A program made the translations under genes and the position numbers. The notes below the pieces were generated by a model. It searched no databases. It was not told the origin of the DNA and saw only the letters and a program-made list of their open reading frames with translations. A DNA stretch of 64,000 nucleotides from Helicobacter pylori (GTDB taxonomy: Bacteria; Campylobacterota; Campylobacteria; Campylobacterales; Helicobacteraceae), in the NCBI RefSeq assembly GCF_001653475.1, contig NZ_CP011487.1, positions 1,054,001 to 1,118,000 of the forward strand. Direction: 5' to 3'. Below are positions 28,803-39,754 of this stretch, piece after piece (position 1 is the first letter of the stretch; each line of letters starts with the position of its first letter).

Positions 28803-30026
28803 TTAGGAGTTTTCTTCTTGCTTATACCCTTTAAGCGCAAAGAAGAGGATATAAAAATAGCATAACAACGGCACACCATAAGCGTAGAGCAAATTTGACT
28901 CGGTTGCTGTTAGCATGTCTGTAACCACGCCTTGAATGGGAGGGATTAACGCTCCTCCTACAATCGCCATGCTAATCACCCCAGAAGCCTTAGAAGTGAG
29001 ATGCCCTAAATTGAGCGTAGCCAAAGAAAAGATTGTAGGGAACATGATAGAGTTGAAAAAGCCCACAAAAGTCAGAGCGAATAAAGCGATCTTGCCTCCA
29101 ATGACAATGGCTAAAGCAATGAGAACAATAGAGCTTAAGGCGTTGAAAGCCAGGTATTTGTTAGGGGTAATTTTATTCATCAAAACACTGCCTAAGAAAC
29201 GGCCCACCATCGCACCGCCCCAATAATACACCAAGTAATGCGCGCTTGATTGAGGGTCTAAATTCAAAAGCTTTTCAAAGCTTAGCACCAAGAATGAGCC
29301 AATCGCAACTTCTCCCCCCACATAGAAAAAGATTCCTAAAGCCCCAAAAACAAAGTATTTGTGCGAAAACAGGATTTTTTGCGTCGTCTCTTTGGGCATT
29401 TCTTTTTCCACATCAGGCAATTTCAAAAGATGCATAATGAGCGCTAAAAGAAGCGAAAACACTGCCAAGCCCAAATAAGGCATTTGAACGCTTTTAGCGT
29501 CCGCTAATTTATCTATCAAACTCGCATTATCGCCCATTTTAGTTGTGCTAAAAATCAACAAGCTCCCAAAAATAGGCCCTAAAGTCGTGCCAAGCGAATT
29601 AAACGCCTGGACTAAAACCAAGTTTCTGGCTTCTTTACCTTTTGAAAGCAAGGTTACAAAGGGATTACCGGCGGTTTGTAAGCACACAATCCCGCTCGCT
29701 AAAATAAACAACGCCCCCAAGAAAAACCCGTAAGAGCCAAAATGCGCCGCCGGATAAAACAACGCGCACCCGCTCGCTGTGATCACAAAGCCAAGCACCA
29801 CGCCAAAAGGGTAGCCGATTTTACTGATCACATTCCCAAAAACGCCTCCCATGATGAAATACGCCCCAAAAAAGCAAAATTGAATGAGCGAAGCTTCAAA
29901 ATAGGTCAAGTCAAAAATGGGTTTTAAATGCGGGATTAAAATATCGTTTAAAACCGTGATAAAACCCATTAAGAAGAATAACGCTGTTAAACTCCCCAGC
30001 GCCAAAGTGTTAGAAGTTTTTTGCAT
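28803..30026 (-). CDS. gluP: Glucose/galactose transporter GluP
   Basis: GluP is a sodium-linked sugar symporter of the FGHS branch of the major facilitator superfamily and the known glucose uptake system of H. pylori. It has 407 residues with 12 predicted helices. Family stretches are FFLMGFITVLNDILIPHLK, FGAYFIMGGVFGNVISKIGY and LQTAGNPFVTLL. The gene lies apart from pgi but feeds it. A run of seven C bases and T bases lies just after the stop (28792-28803). Confidence 0.93.
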   Translation of the reverse strand: MQKTSNTLALGSLTALFFLMGFITVLNDILIPHLKPIFDLTYFEASLIQFCFFGAYFIMGGVFGNVISKIGYPFGVVLGFVITASGCALFYPAAHFGSYGFFLGALFILASGIVCLQTAGNPFVTLLSKGKEARNLVLVQAFNSLGTTLGPIFGSLLIFSTTKMGDNASLIDKLADAKSVQMPYLGLAVFSLLLALIMHLLKLPDVEKEMPKETTQKILFSHKYFVFGALGIFFYVGGEVAIGSFLVLSFEKLLNLDPQSSAHYLVYYWGGAMVGRFLGSVLMNKITPNKYLAFNALSSIVLIALAIVIGGKIALFALTFVGFFNSIMFPTIFSLATLNLGHLTSKASGVISMAIVGGALIPPIQGVVTDMLTATESNLLYAYGVPLLCYFYILFFALKGYKQEENS

Positions 30027-30155
30027 ACCATTTCCTTTGATTGAACTGATACAATAATAATAATGCTATTGTAATTGTTTTGAGATAATAAACTACCCAA
30101 ATTAAGGAAAAAAGCCACAAAATGGGTAAAAAATGCAAAGATCTTTTAAAAGAGC

Positions 30156-31463
30156 TTAACGAAAGATAAACACAGAAACAGAAATAATGCAGAGAATGAT
30201 AATACCAGAATTGATGGCTTTGAAGTCTTTTTGAACCAATTTGATAATACCATAAGACAAAAAGCCAAAGGCTAAGCCATCGGTAATGGAGAAGGTTAAA
30301 GGCATCATCACCACGGTTAAAAAAGTGGAAACGCTAACGGCCATGTCTTTAAAATTCACCCCCTCTAACACGCTAAACATCAAAACCCCTACTATCACTA
30401 GCACCGGATAAATCGCATTGCTGGGAATAGCTTTTAAAAGAGGCAAACAAAAGAGCGTTAAAATAAAAAATAGCCCGGTAAAAACCGCTGTAAGCCCTGT
30501 GCGGCCCCCCTCTTCAACCCCGCTCGCGCTTTCTATAAAAGCAGTCGTAGTAGAAACGCCCACTACCGCGCTCCCTAAAGAAGCCACCGCATCCGCTTCT
30601 AAAGTCCTTTCTAATTCCTTGTTTTTTTCTTCATCATTGAAAAAATCAGTCTTGTGGCCAATCCCTGCAAGCGTGCCTAAGGAATCAAACAAATCGGTTA
30701 CAAAAAAAGTGATGATAACCGGCACTAACGCTAAAGTGAAAGCCCCACTCGCATCAAAAAAAATGCCCTTAAAGTCTAATTGAAAGGCGATAGGGCTAAT
30801 GCTAGCGGGCATGGAAAAAAATTCGCTAGGGTAAGGAGCTAGCTTTAAAACCCATGCGAGAATGGAAGTGATTAAGACCGCTATAATAAAAGAACCCTTG
30901 ATTTTGAGCGTGTAGAGCGCAAAAGTTAAAACGATCCCCACAACCCCCAATAACACATGCGGATCGCTGAAATCGCCTAAAGTTACAAGCGTAGCCTTAT
31001 GGGTAACTACAATATGCATTTCTTTAAGGCCAATAAATGCGATAAAAGCCCCTATCCCCGCACTCACCGCACGCCTTAAATCGCTAGGGATGCTTCGCAT
31101 GACCCAACTTCTGAATTTGGTGAAAGACAGGATCACAAAAATCGCTCCAGAGAGCGCTACGATGCCTAAAGCGCTCTGCCAAGGGAGTTTTAGTCCTTGA
31201 ACCAACCCAAAGCTGAAATAAGCTGACAGCCCTAAGCCCACGCTCATAGCGATGGGGGTGTTTGCCCACAACCCGTTAAACACGCTCGATAAGATGGTGA
31301 TAATGGCCGTTGCACTCAAGAGGGCTTCATAAGGCATGTTGGCTTGAGAAAGGATAAGCGCGTTTAAGGGCACGATGTAAATCATGGTGATAAAGGTCGT
31401 TAAGCCCGCTCTAAACTCGGTGGCAATGTTAGTGTTGTGTTCTTTAAGCTTGAAAAACCCCAT
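30156..31463 (-). CDS. NCS2-family purine/nucleobase permease
   Basis: This is a 435-residue permease of the AzgA-like NCS2 group (xanthine, guanine, hypoxanthine). It begins FFKLKEHNTNIATEFRAGLTTFITMIYI, of which NTNIATEFRAGLTTF is the key family start. GLGLSAYFSFGLV and STTTAFIESASGVEEGGRTG, the signature of the group, are present. About 12 to 14 helices are visible. H. pylori lacks full purine synthesis, so uptake is important. The exact base transported is not decided by sequence. Confidence 0.88.
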   Translation of the reverse strand: MGFFKLKEHNTNIATEFRAGLTTFITMIYIVPLNALILSQANMPYEALLSATAIITILSSVFNGLWANTPIAMSVGLGLSAYFSFGLVQGLKLPWQSALGIVALSGAIFVILSFTKFRSWVMRSIPSDLRRAVSAGIGAFIAFIGLKEMHIVVTHKATLVTLGDFSDPHVLLGVVGIVLTFALYTLKIKGSFIIAVLITSILAWVLKLAPYPSEFFSMPASISPIAFQLDFKGIFFDASGAFTLALVPVIITFFVTDLFDSLGTLAGIGHKTDFFNDEEKNKELERTLEADAVASLGSAVVGVSTTTAFIESASGVEEGGRTGLTAVFTGLFFILTLFCLPLLKAIPSNAIYPVLVIVGVLMFSVLEGVNFKDMAVSVSTFLTVVMMPLTFSITDGLAFGFLSYGIIKLVQKDFKAINSGIIILCIISVSVFIFR

Positions 31464-31727
31464 GTTAGATAACTCCTTACTATTTGGTATAGATTAATTT
31501 AATAAGGGGCTTTGGAACTATACTACCACTATTTTATTTTAAATTGCCTTAAGACGCTTGATTGTGTTGTTTAAATCAAGAGGAGTGGGTAAAAAACCCT
31601 TTTTTTAAAAACCCCGCTAAAAAATGATCGTTTTTAATGAAAGCCACAAAAAAGCTCATCTTGTAAGGTAATTCTACTCTTTAATGGTTTTTGAGAGAGC
31701 GTTTTTTTAAATTTGAAAAGATTGCTG
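31464..31727. other. Intergenic stretch without a recognised gene
   Basis: This lies upstream of the purine permease and downstream of the candidate sRNA. It contains several T- and A-runs and the weak repeat GTAAAAAACCC...AAAACCCCGC, but I see no ORF with a ribosome site. The permease promoter should lie in the first 60 bases; a TATACC-like box was not convincing. Confidence 0.4.
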
Positions 31728-31804
31728 TAAAACAAACACCCCCATAAGAGCGATTATGGGGATAAATTCTAAAAAGGAGTTTGCCATGGAAAATTAAAAG
31801 TGGC
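31728..31804 (-). ncRNA. Candidate small RNA with own promoter and terminator
   Basis: A perfect TATAAT (GGTATAATG, 31816-31811) points to a transcript starting near 31804. About 45 bases on comes a GC-rich hairpin, CCCCATAA / TTATGGGG (31761-31754 and 31747-31740) with a six-base loop, followed by a T-rich tail. The predicted RNA is about 77 bases. Its unstructured 5' part carries CTCCTTTTT (complement of 31773-31781), complementary to Shine-Dalgarno sequences. A 26-codon ORF from ATG at 31787 runs past the terminator and lacks a ribosome site, so a non-coding role is favoured. Not recognised as a named RNA. Confidence 0.5.
31740..31761 (-). terminator. Terminator hairpin of the candidate sRNA
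   Basis: Eight-base-pair perfect stem CCCCATAA/TTATGGGG, loop of six, then GTGTTTGTTTT on the minus strand. On the plus strand no T-run follows, so it works for minus transcripts. Confidence 0.6.
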
Positions 31805-31810
31805 GAAAAC

Positions 31811-31816
31811 ATTATA
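31811..31816 (-). promoter_or_regulatory. -10 box of the candidate sRNA
   Basis: TATAAT on the minus strand, about 100 bases downstream of the hopQ stop and outside any CDS. It is the main reason to propose an independent transcript. Confidence 0.5.
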
Positions 31817-31919
31817 CCTTAAAATTTCTTTTTTAGAGTTTAATGATTGTTTTTTGAAAATTTTTAGCTTCAGAGATTTTTTAGAAGTTTAACCCCCCCT
31901 TTTTTTAAAAAGAGAGTTT

Positions 31920-33833
31920 TTAATAAGCAAACACATAATTGAGATACACGCTATAAAGCCTTCGGTATTCTAGTTTAGTGTCTAGAAAAGAATAATAATT
32001 CGTGTTAATGGTGGGGATTTTCACGCCCAATTCCATGCCATGTTGAGCCGCATGATGACTATCTTTCTTCTTAGGTCTAGTGAGATTGGTTCTCAAGCCT
32101 AAATTGAATAAAAATTGGAAATTAGCCGTATTCACTTTAGCGCTATAGACATTGCTGATGGTTTTTAAATTCACAAATTGAGAATTAAGCCATGAAGTCC
32201 CTGCTAGCGCGATGCCTCCAAAAAGCCCCACTGAAATCTTGTTATTCTTGCCTAAGAAATTGGTGTTTTTATCATTGATGAAATTAAACAATAAATCACT
32301 ACCCACCCCATAAGTCCATACATCAGAAGCCGAGTTAAAGAAATTGGATTTGATATAGGCGTGGTTGTAATCAAAGAAACCATAATACCTTAACCCCCAT
32401 CTTTTCTTTTCTCCAAAAAATTGCTTATAACCCGCTTGCACGCCAAAGCCATTCAAGGCGCCGTTATTCGTGGCTGAAGAAACGATCATGCCTACATTCC
32501 CAAAAGGGTTATTGCCAAGTTCTTGAATAAGGGTGCTAGCGAGAGTTTGCGCTTCATTGATTTGTGGCGTTTGGCTATCAAAAGAAGAGTTGCTTTTTTT
32601 TAGCGAAGCTAGAGTTTCTTCCACGCCCGCGCAGCCTTTCCCCCAGTTGCTCTTTTGATTTTGCATTGCCATGTTCGCACCACTCACGCCGCTTGCATCG
32701 CATTTCCCTATGTAGTCTTTAAGATGACCTGAAGAAAGTTTGCCAAAATCGCTCTCCACTTGATTAGCCAGCTTTAAAATTTCTGCTTGAGATTGGGCGT
32801 TTTTGAGCATTTTTTGAGCTAAAGCCGTAAGACTGCTAGGGGTGTTAAGGTTGAAATTATGAGGTTGTGTGATATTTTTTGGTTGGTTGGCGCTGAGTTG
32901 TTGGGTTTTTTTAACGATTTCTTGTGCGTTATTGAGCATGTCTGAAGCAGCGCTAAACTCTTTGCCAAAAGTCTCGCATGCATTTTTGCCGCCACCGGCT
33001 ATTTGCCATGAAGGGGCGTTTGTGGTAGTCATACCATTACCACTAGATCTCGCTATCAATACGGGGCAATAATCTTTAAGGGTATTGACAATCGTTTGCG
33101 CGTAAGTTAAAAGATTGTGTGCACCGTTTGTTGTATCGATCACAGAAGTTGTCGTTTTAGTTTCATTATCTTGTTGATCCACTGAAGTGGTTACATGCGC
33201 TTCTAATTTGTCGCCTTTGCTTGTTAAAGGGGCGAGTCCGGCTTCTTTTAGAGCTTTTGAAAGGATTTGATAGGCTTCATGGATTTCTTCGTATTGCTTA
33301 ATGGATAGAGAACTGTTTTTGGCTGCTGGCAAAGTATTCGTGCCGCCAATAACTTTGCCAGCAGCGTTTATGGTCCCACCGCAATTGATTTTAGTGCCGT
33401 TGCCATTCTCATCGGTGTAGTGGAAAATTTTGTGTGATTCACCTGGGGTTTTCATATAGCCTCCACACACGACTGCATAGCCGATGCTATTCCACAGCCC
33501 TAGCACCGATCTCAGCGCTAAAAGCGTGGCTTGATAAGCGGGGGATTGGGTCGTCCCACTGGTTAATTTCTTTGCGCGTTCGTTCAAATTATTAACCGCT
33601 TGGTTGATCGCTTGCGCGCTTGTTTTTGAGCCTGAGCCATTATCGTTGGTTAAAAGCCTGCTTAATTTTTCATAAGAGTCTGAAAGTTTTTGCACCTTGT
33701 CGGCGTTTTTCACTTTCTGAACCGCTTCACCGATTTGATAACCCACGCTTAAAAAAACGCCGTTGTCTTCAGCATGGAGCAATGACGCCGCAAGAGTTAG
33801 AGAAAGCAGAATCGTTTTTTTCGTTTTTTTCAT
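31920..33833 (-). CDS. hopQ: Outer-membrane adhesin HopQ, type I form
   Basis: HopQ is the H. pylori adhesin that binds human CEACAMs and aids CagA delivery. The product has 637 residues. The signal peptide ends at LLHA (residue 21), then [18 protein letters not shown]. The N-terminal ectodomain has a cystine loop from C123 to C151 with [16 protein letters not shown], and a second cysteine pair around DYCPVLIA and KNACETFG. The barrel block ([31 protein letters not shown]) ends in YVFAY. The loop sequence fits the type I allele as I recall it, usually found in cag-positive strains. Confidence 0.92.
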   Translation of the reverse strand: MKKTKKTILLSLTLAASLLHAEDNGVFLSVGYQIGEAVQKVKNADKVQKLSDSYEKLSRLLTNDNGSGSKTSAQAINQAVNNLNERAKKLTSGTTQSPAYQATLLALRSVLGLWNSIGYAVVCGGYMKTPGESHKIFHYTDENGNGTKINCGGTINAAGKVIGGTNTLPAAKNSSLSIKQYEEIHEAYQILSKALKEAGLAPLTSKGDKLEAHVTTSVDQQDNETKTTTSVIDTTNGAHNLLTYAQTIVNTLKDYCPVLIARSSGNGMTTTNAPSWQIAGGGKNACETFGKEFSAASDMLNNAQEIVKKTQQLSANQPKNITQPHNFNLNTPSSLTALAQKMLKNAQSQAEILKLANQVESDFGKLSSGHLKDYIGKCDASGVSGANMAMQNQKSNWGKGCAGVEETLASLKKSNSSFDSQTPQINEAQTLASTLIQELGNNPFGNVGMIVSSATNNGALNGFGVQAGYKQFFGEKKRWGLRYYGFFDYNHAYIKSNFFNSASDVWTYGVGSDLLFNFINDKNTNFLGKNNKISVGLFGGIALAGTSWLNSQFVNLKTISNVYSAKVNTANFQFLFNLGLRTNLTRPKKKDSHHAAQHGMELGVKIPTINTNYYSFLDTKLEYRRLYSVYLNYVFAY

Positions 33834-33903
33834 AAAATGTTCCTTAAAGTAATGTTTTATTGCAAAAATGTATCAAAATGAGAACTTATTTACAATGCGT
33901 TTA

Positions 33904-33909
33904 ATTATA
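33904..33909 (-). promoter_or_regulatory. -10 box of hopQ
   Basis: The minus strand reads TATGCTATAATTAAAC, an extended -10 with TGC before TATAAT, about 70 bases upstream of the hopQ ATG. The ribosome site is AAGGAAC. The remainder of 33834-34095 shows no ORF. Confidence 0.55.
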
Positions 33910-34095
33910 GCATAAATTTATTGAATTTTGAATAAAATGTTACTTTTTTAAATTGTGAAATGAGGATTTTATATTATTTTTGTATAGAATTTTATTTTTG
34001 TTTGTGTTGTTTTAGGTATCGTTTTAACGCTCAAACCCCCTAATTTGGCCAAACAAAAATCAAAGGCTTTTATCAAAAGATTTAAAATGATTTCG

Positions 34096-36038
<1,943 letters not shown>

Positions 36039-36049
36039 GTTTTGTCCTT

Positions 36050-37306
36050 TTAATGAGCGTTTAGTCCTATGAATAACCCGGCGATAGTCGCGCTCATGAA
36101 ATTAGAAAGCGTGCCTACAAGCACCGCTTTTAAAGCAAGCCTTACGATGAAATCTTTCTTTTTAGGCACTAAATTGCCAAGCCCCCCAATGAGCATAGCG
36201 ACTGAGCTTAAGTTAGCAAACCCGCACAACGCAAAAGTGATGGTCGCTTTAGTTTTCTCGCTCAAGATTAAAGGAGGGTTATCGCCCAAATAAGGTAAAA
36301 ATTGCATATAGCCCATAAATTCATTGAGCGCGATTTTAATGCCTATGATTTCTCCAGCAATCCCAGCCTGGCTCCAAGGAATGCCTAACATAAAGGCTAA
36401 GGGTTTTAAAAGCGTGCCTAAAATTAACCCTAAAGACAAATGCTCCATGCCTAAAAACCCCCCTACAACCCCTAAAAGCCCGTTAATGAGCGCAAGCATC
36501 CCCACAAAGGCTAAAAGCATCGCTCCCACATGCAAAGCTAGATTTAGCCCTGTGCTTGCCCCATTAGCGATAGCTTCTATGGCATTGACATGCTTTTCTG
36601 CAGAAACATCTGCACGGCTAGAAATGGTTTCGTTTTGCGGGTAAATAATTTTAGCGAACAACAAACCCCCAGGAGCGGACATAAACGAAGCGGCTATTAA
36701 ATAAGGTAAAGGAATGCCCATGCTCGCATACCCGGCCAACACAGGCCCCGCAACGCTAGCCATGCCCACGCACATGACTGCAAAAATCTCTGAATCGCTC
36801 ATGCTTTTCAAATAAGGTTTAATGACTAAGGGCGCTTCTGTGTGCGCTACAAAAATATTAGCCGCTGCACTCATGCTTTCTGCTTTAGAAGTGCCTAAGC
36901 ATTTTTGCAACGCCCCACCGATGAGATTGATCACTAAAGGCATGATTTTTAAATAGTATAGAAGTGAAATCAAGCTAGCAAAAAAGATAATGATCGCTAA
37001 AACATTGATCGCAAAGATAAAGCCTCCTACCCCTTGATCGCCCTTAGCGTTTGGAGCGAGATTGCCAAACAAGAAACGCACCCCTTCATAGCCATAACCG
37101 ATCACGCTTTGTATGCCACTGGCTAAACCTTGCAGCATTTCCCTACCCAAAGGCACATATAAAGCCAACGCCCCTAAAGCCACCTGGATCACAAACGCGC
37201 TGACAATCGTGCGATAATTAATAGCCCTTTTATTGCTAGAAAACGCCCAAGCAATAAGAAAAAGCACCGCCATCCCTACAACACTAAAAAGAGAGCTAAA
37301 AATCAT
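36050..37306 (-). CDS. nupC: Concentrative nucleoside transporter NupC
   Basis: NupC is a cation-coupled nucleoside importer of the CNT family, 418 residues from the ATG at 37306 with AGGGA seven bases upstream; a TTG two codons earlier is in frame. CNT marks are GGALQKCLGTSKAESMSAAANIF, shown here by its core GTSKAESMSAAANIF, FVAHTEAPLVIKPYL and CGFANLSSVAMLIGGLG. About 10 helices are visible. It is the first gene of the nupC-deoB-deoD nucleoside salvage operon. Confidence 0.94.
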   Translation of the reverse strand: MIFSSLFSVVGMAVLFLIAWAFSSNKRAINYRTIVSAFVIQVALGALALYVPLGREMLQGLASGIQSVIGYGYEGVRFLFGNLAPNAKGDQGVGGFIFAINVLAIIIFFASLISLLYYLKIMPLVINLIGGALQKCLGTSKAESMSAAANIFVAHTEAPLVIKPYLKSMSDSEIFAVMCVGMASVAGPVLAGYASMGIPLPYLIAASFMSAPGGLLFAKIIYPQNETISSRADVSAEKHVNAIEAIANGASTGLNLALHVGAMLLAFVGMLALINGLLGVVGGFLGMEHLSLGLILGTLLKPLAFMLGIPWSQAGIAGEIIGIKIALNEFMGYMQFLPYLGDNPPLILSEKTKATITFALCGFANLSSVAMLIGGLGNLVPKKKDFIVRLALKAVLVGTLSNFMSATIAGLFIGLNAH

Positions 37307-37411
37307 CGTCAAATCCCTAAATGTAAGAAATTAAAAGATGCAGAGTTATTGTAGTTGAGTTTTGCTAAAAAAAAGATTAAACAGATATCAAATGAATTTC
37401 AAATCAAATCA

Positions 37412-37489
37412 TGGTGTCAAGAGGGGGACTTGAACCCCCGACCTCCGGCTTATGAGACCAGCGCTCTAAACCAGCTGAGCTACCTTGAC
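37412..37489 (-). tRNA. tRNA with CAT anticodon (Met, or Ile2)
   Basis: The minus strand folds as a full cloverleaf. Acceptor GTCAAGG pairs with TCTTGAC, the D stem is GCTC/GAGC, the anticodon arm is CTGGT-CTCATAA-GCCGG, and the T arm is GGGGG-TTCAAGT-CCCCC. The CCA end is encoded. The anticodon is CAT. The first base pair is G-C, so it is not a typical initiator. Elongator Met and the lysidine-modified Ile2 share this loop, and I cannot separate them by eye. Confidence 0.93.
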
Positions 37490-37520
37490 ACAAGCAATTT
37501 TATAAAAAATAAAGAATGAA

Positions 37521-37526
37521 ATTATA
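37521..37526 (-). promoter_or_regulatory. -10 box of the tRNA gene
   Basis: The minus strand reads TTTGTATAATTTC, 31 bases upstream of the mature tRNA 5' end, giving a short leader for RNase P removal. Confidence 0.55.
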
Positions 37527-37634
37527 CAAAAAATTTTCTTAAAAATCCATTAAAATTACATTAAACTTTTATTATTAATCCTACTTTCCTAAATTAATGA
37601 TAAAAATTAGATATTTTCTTGTAAAATAACCCGC

Positions 37635-38966
37635 ATGTTTAAGAAAATTTTTCCATTAGCGTTAGTGTCGTCGTTGCGGTTTTTGGGGCTTTTTATTGTT
37701 TTGCCTGTCATCAGTTTGTATGCGGATAGTTTCCATTCAAGCAGTCCCTTACTCGTGGGGTTGGCTGTGGGCGGAGCGTATCTTACGCAAATTGTTTTTC
37801 AAACCCCCATGGGCATTCTTAGCGATAAGATAGGCCGTAAAGTGGTGGTTATGGTATGCTTGTTGTTGTTTTTAGCTGGCTCGTTAGTGTGCTTTATAGC
37901 AAATGATATTGTTTGGCTCGTTATAGGGCGCTTCATTCAAGGCATGGGGGCTTTAGGGGGGGTTGTTAGCGCGATGGTGGCGGATGAAGTGAAAGAAGAA
38001 GAGCGCACCAAAGCGATGGCGATCATGGGGGCGTTTATTTTCATTAGCTTCACTATAAGCATGGCCATAGGCCCTGGGGTTGTGGCGTTTTTTGGGGGGG
38101 CAAAATGGCTCTTTTTACTCACTGCGATCTTAACTTTATTGAGTTTATTGATGCTTTTAAAAGTCAAAGACGCCCCTAAAATTTCTTACCAGATCAAAAA
38201 CATAAAAGCTTACCAACCCAACTCTAAAGCCTTGTATCTTTTGTATCTGAGCTCTTTTTTTGAAAAAGCGTTCATGACGCTTATTTTTGTGCTGATCCCT
38301 TTAGCCTTAGTGAATGAATTCCATAAAGATGAAAGCTTTTTGATCTTGGTGTATGTGCCTGGAGCCTTATTAGGGGTTTTAAGCATGGGAATAGCGAGCG
38401 TTATGGCTGAAAAATACAACAAGCCTAAAGGGGTAATGCTTTCTGGTGCGCTGTTGTTTATTGTGAGTTATTTGTGCTTGTTTTTAGCCGACTCTAGCTT
38501 TTTAGGGAAACATTTATGGCTCTTTATTCTTGGGGTGGCGTTTTTCTTTATTGGCTTTGCCACCTTAGAGCCTATCATGCAATCTTTAGCGTCTAAATTC
38601 GCCAGAGTGCATGAAAAAGGCAAGGTTTTAGGGCAATTCACCACTTTTGGCTATTTAGGGAGCTTTGTTGGGGGCGTGAGCGGAGGGTTGAGCTACCATC
38701 ATTTAGGCGTTTCTAACACAAGCTTAATTATTGTAGCTTTAGGGCTTATTTGGGGACTATCGCTCTTTTTACTCAACAACCCTTCCAAGCAAAAAAATGT
38801 CTATTTCCCCTTAGACGCTTATAATGAGGAACAATTTGAAACTTTAGGGGACAAAATCATTGAATGGTATGTTAATATTAGCGAAGAAGTCATTATTGTG
38901 AAATATAATTCCGATCACATTAGCGAAGAAGAAATCATTCACTTATCGCAAAATTTCAGAAAATAA
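37635..38966 (+). CDS. MFS efflux pump with C-terminal ferredoxin-like domain (YajR-like)
   Basis: This is a 12-helix major facilitator with 443 residues. MFS motif A is GILSDKIGRKVVVM and the helix 4 arginine is in GRFIQGMGALGG. After the last helix (about residue 390) comes a soluble tail of about 50 residues with two beta strands (EWYVNISEEVIIVKYN) and helices, resembling the YAM domain of E. coli YajR. That similarity is inferred from layout. The ATG at 37635 has no Shine-Dalgarno site, and a TAAAAT box ends only seven bases before it. Probably a drug or metabolite exporter. Confidence 0.85.
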   Translation: MFKKIFPLALVSSLRFLGLFIVLPVISLYADSFHSSSPLLVGLAVGGAYLTQIVFQTPMGILSDKIGRKVVVMVCLLLFLAGSLVCFIANDIVWLVIGRFIQGMGALGGVVSAMVADEVKEEERTKAMAIMGAFIFISFTISMAIGPGVVAFFGGAKWLFLLTAILTLLSLLMLLKVKDAPKISYQIKNIKAYQPNSKALYLLYLSSFFEKAFMTLIFVLIPLALVNEFHKDESFLILVYVPGALLGVLSMGIASVMAEKYNKPKGVMLSGALLFIVSYLCLFLADSSFLGKHLWLFILGVAFFFIGFATLEPIMQSLASKFARVHEKGKVLGQFTTFGYLGSFVGGVSGGLSYHHLGVSNTSLIIVALGLIWGLSLFLLNNPSKQKNVYFPLDAYNEEQFETLGDKIIEWYVNISEEVIIVKYNSDHISEEEIIHLSQNFRK

Positions 38967-38984
38967 AATAATTAAGGATCAAAA

Positions 38985-39746
38985 ATGACCTATGAAATTT
39001 CTAAAAAAGTCTTACACATTGTGGGCAAGACAAACGCCGCTTACAAACTCATAGAAGAAGGCGATAAAGTCTTATTAGGATTGAGCGGGGGCAAGGATTC
39101 TATCATGCTCGCTTGCATCTTAGCCAGGATGCAAAAACATGCCCCTTTCAAATTTGATTTTAAAGCGGTTACCGTGCATTATGGTTTGGGCGAAGATTTG
39201 AAATGGTTGAGCGATTTGTGCCAAGAGCAAGGCATTGAGCATGAGATCATTTACACCCAAATCGCTGCCACAATCAACGAAAAACGCCGTGAAAAAAGCT
39301 CGTTTTGTTCGTTTTGTTCTCGTTTGAGGAGAGGGACTTTGTATTCTAAAGCTTTGGAAGAAGGCTATAATAAAGTCGCTATCGCGCACCATTTAGATGA
39401 TGCAGTAGAGAGCTTTTTTATGAATTTCACTTATAACGGGAGTTTAAGGAGCATGCCCCCCGTTTATAGGGCTGAAAACGGCTTATTGGTGATCCGCCCT
39501 TTGATTAAGGTTCGAGAAGCCAGTAGCATTCATTTTGTCACTTCTCAAAATATCCCAGTCGCCCCTGATTGCAATTGCCCGGCCAAACAGCCCACCTCTG
39601 ATAAGCCCCCTATCGCACGATTAGCCACTAAAAATTTCTTAAAAGAAATGCAAAACTTGCACCCTCATTTCTTTGACAGCTTAGAAAACGCGTTTAATAA
39701 TGTTCAAGCCAACAGCTTTAGCGACTCTAAGTATTTAGACGCTTAA
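38985..39746 (+). CDS. ttcA: TtcA-family tRNA thiolation protein
   Basis: TtcA-type enzymes make 2-thiocytidine at tRNA position 32 using ATP and an iron-sulfur cluster. The product has 253 residues. The PP-loop LGLSGGKDSIML is near residues 31-42, and CSFCSRLRRGTLY is the CxxC that binds the cluster. A third cysteine region, CNCPAKQP, is present downstream, and AHHLDDAVESFFMN is a conserved family block. It starts 18 bases after the MFS gene with AAGGA upstream. Confidence 0.88.
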   Translation: MTYEISKKVLHIVGKTNAAYKLIEEGDKVLLGLSGGKDSIMLACILARMQKHAPFKFDFKAVTVHYGLGEDLKWLSDLCQEQGIEHEIIYTQIAATINEKRREKSSFCSFCSRLRRGTLYSKALEEGYNKVAIAHHLDDAVESFFMNFTYNGSLRSMPPVYRAENGLLVIRPLIKVREASSIHFVTSQNIPVAPDCNCPAKQPTSDKPPIARLATKNFLKEMQNLHPHFFDSLENAFNNVQANSFSDSKYLDA

Positions 39747-39754
39747 GCTTTCAT

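Noticed and set aside
31707-31787. 26-codon hydrophobic ORF (MANSFLEFIPIIAL...) that looks like a type I toxin peptide
   Set aside because: It has no ribosome site, runs about 20 bases past the predicted terminator, and does not resemble the AapA peptides I know. The sRNA reading explains the promoter and hairpin better.
31780-31796. Three-codon plus-strand ORF ATG GAA AAT TAA with a good AAGGAG site
   Set aside because: No plus-strand promoter was seen, and the AAGGAG is simply the complement of the CU-rich stretch in the candidate sRNA.
31893-31907. C7/T8 homopolymer tracts after hopQ, and a similar C7 after gluP (28792-28798)
   Set aside because: They lie in non-coding DNA after stop codons. 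They could be phase-variable in a promoter, but no promoter or start depends on them here.
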